This document shows positions 12,352 through 12,376 of a stretch of 12,376 bases of DNA, in pieces. Origin of the DNA: an uncultured Erysipelotrichaceae bacterium (lineage in GTDB: Bacteria; Bacillota_I; Bacilli_A; Erysipelotrichales; Erysipelotrichaceae); the NCBI GenBank assembly GCA_937893225.1, contig CALBJM010000405.1, positions 1 to 12,376 on the forward strand, given 5' to 3'. The first letter of the stretch is position 1; each line of letters starts with the position of its first letter. The translations under genes and the position numbers were made by a program. Under the pieces are notes generated by a model. That model was not told the origin of the DNA. It saw nothing but the letters and a program-made list of their open reading frames with translations, and ran no database searches.

Positions 12352-12376
12352 GGAATGTTTGTAAAAAGATGTGAAT

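Overview
The window is AT-rich, densely coded DNA from a low-GC Gram-positive bacterium (Bacillota). Evidence for this is AGGAGG-type ribosome sites, lipoprotein signal peptides, a T-box leader, a PcsB/CwlO-like coiled-coil M23 protein, and TGA used as a stop. The overall look resembles Erysipelotrichia-type gut Bacillota, but that placement is an impression and not a proof. No insertion sequence, CRISPR array, tRNA or rRNA was found.

Layout from left to right. (1) 1-1356, minus strand: an ATP-grasp ligase coupled by a 4-base stop/start overlap to an esterase-like gene that runs off the left edge. (2) 1473-2204, plus: a stand-alone AroQ chorismate mutase followed by yqeY. (3) 2338-4603, plus: a complete polar-amino-acid ABC importer (permease, ATPase, lipoprotein). 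Two convergent terminators lie at 4611-4679. (4) 4683-7123, minus: a probable operon of a class II sugar-phosphate aldolase, an MtnA-type isomerase and a TcdA-type tRNA-modifying enzyme. The aldolase/isomerase pair fits a DHAP shunt that salvages 5'-deoxyadenosine or methylthioadenosine. (5) 7224-10237, plus: a T-box riboswitch with a Trp (UGG) specifier controlling a three-gene TrpXYZ-type tryptophan importer. (6) 10273-10764: a YbaK-type aminoacyl-tRNA deacylase, whose apparent promoter is buried in the terminator of the trp operon. (7) 10806-12311: a secreted, cysteine-rich coiled-coil M23 peptidase, possibly translated from a leaderless transcript, followed by a strong terminator.

How the parts fit: two regions concern amino-acid uptake (polar amino acid and Trp) and one concerns aromatic synthesis (chorismate to prephenate). 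The T-box ties Trp uptake to uncharged tRNA-Trp. The minus-strand operon probably disposes of by-products of SAM-using enzymes. The least characterised system is the ATP-grasp/esterase pair at the left edge. The most unusual regulatory features are the ybaK promoter inside a terminator hairpin, two candidate leaderless genes, and the three-half-site repeat in the aldolase/T-box divergent region.
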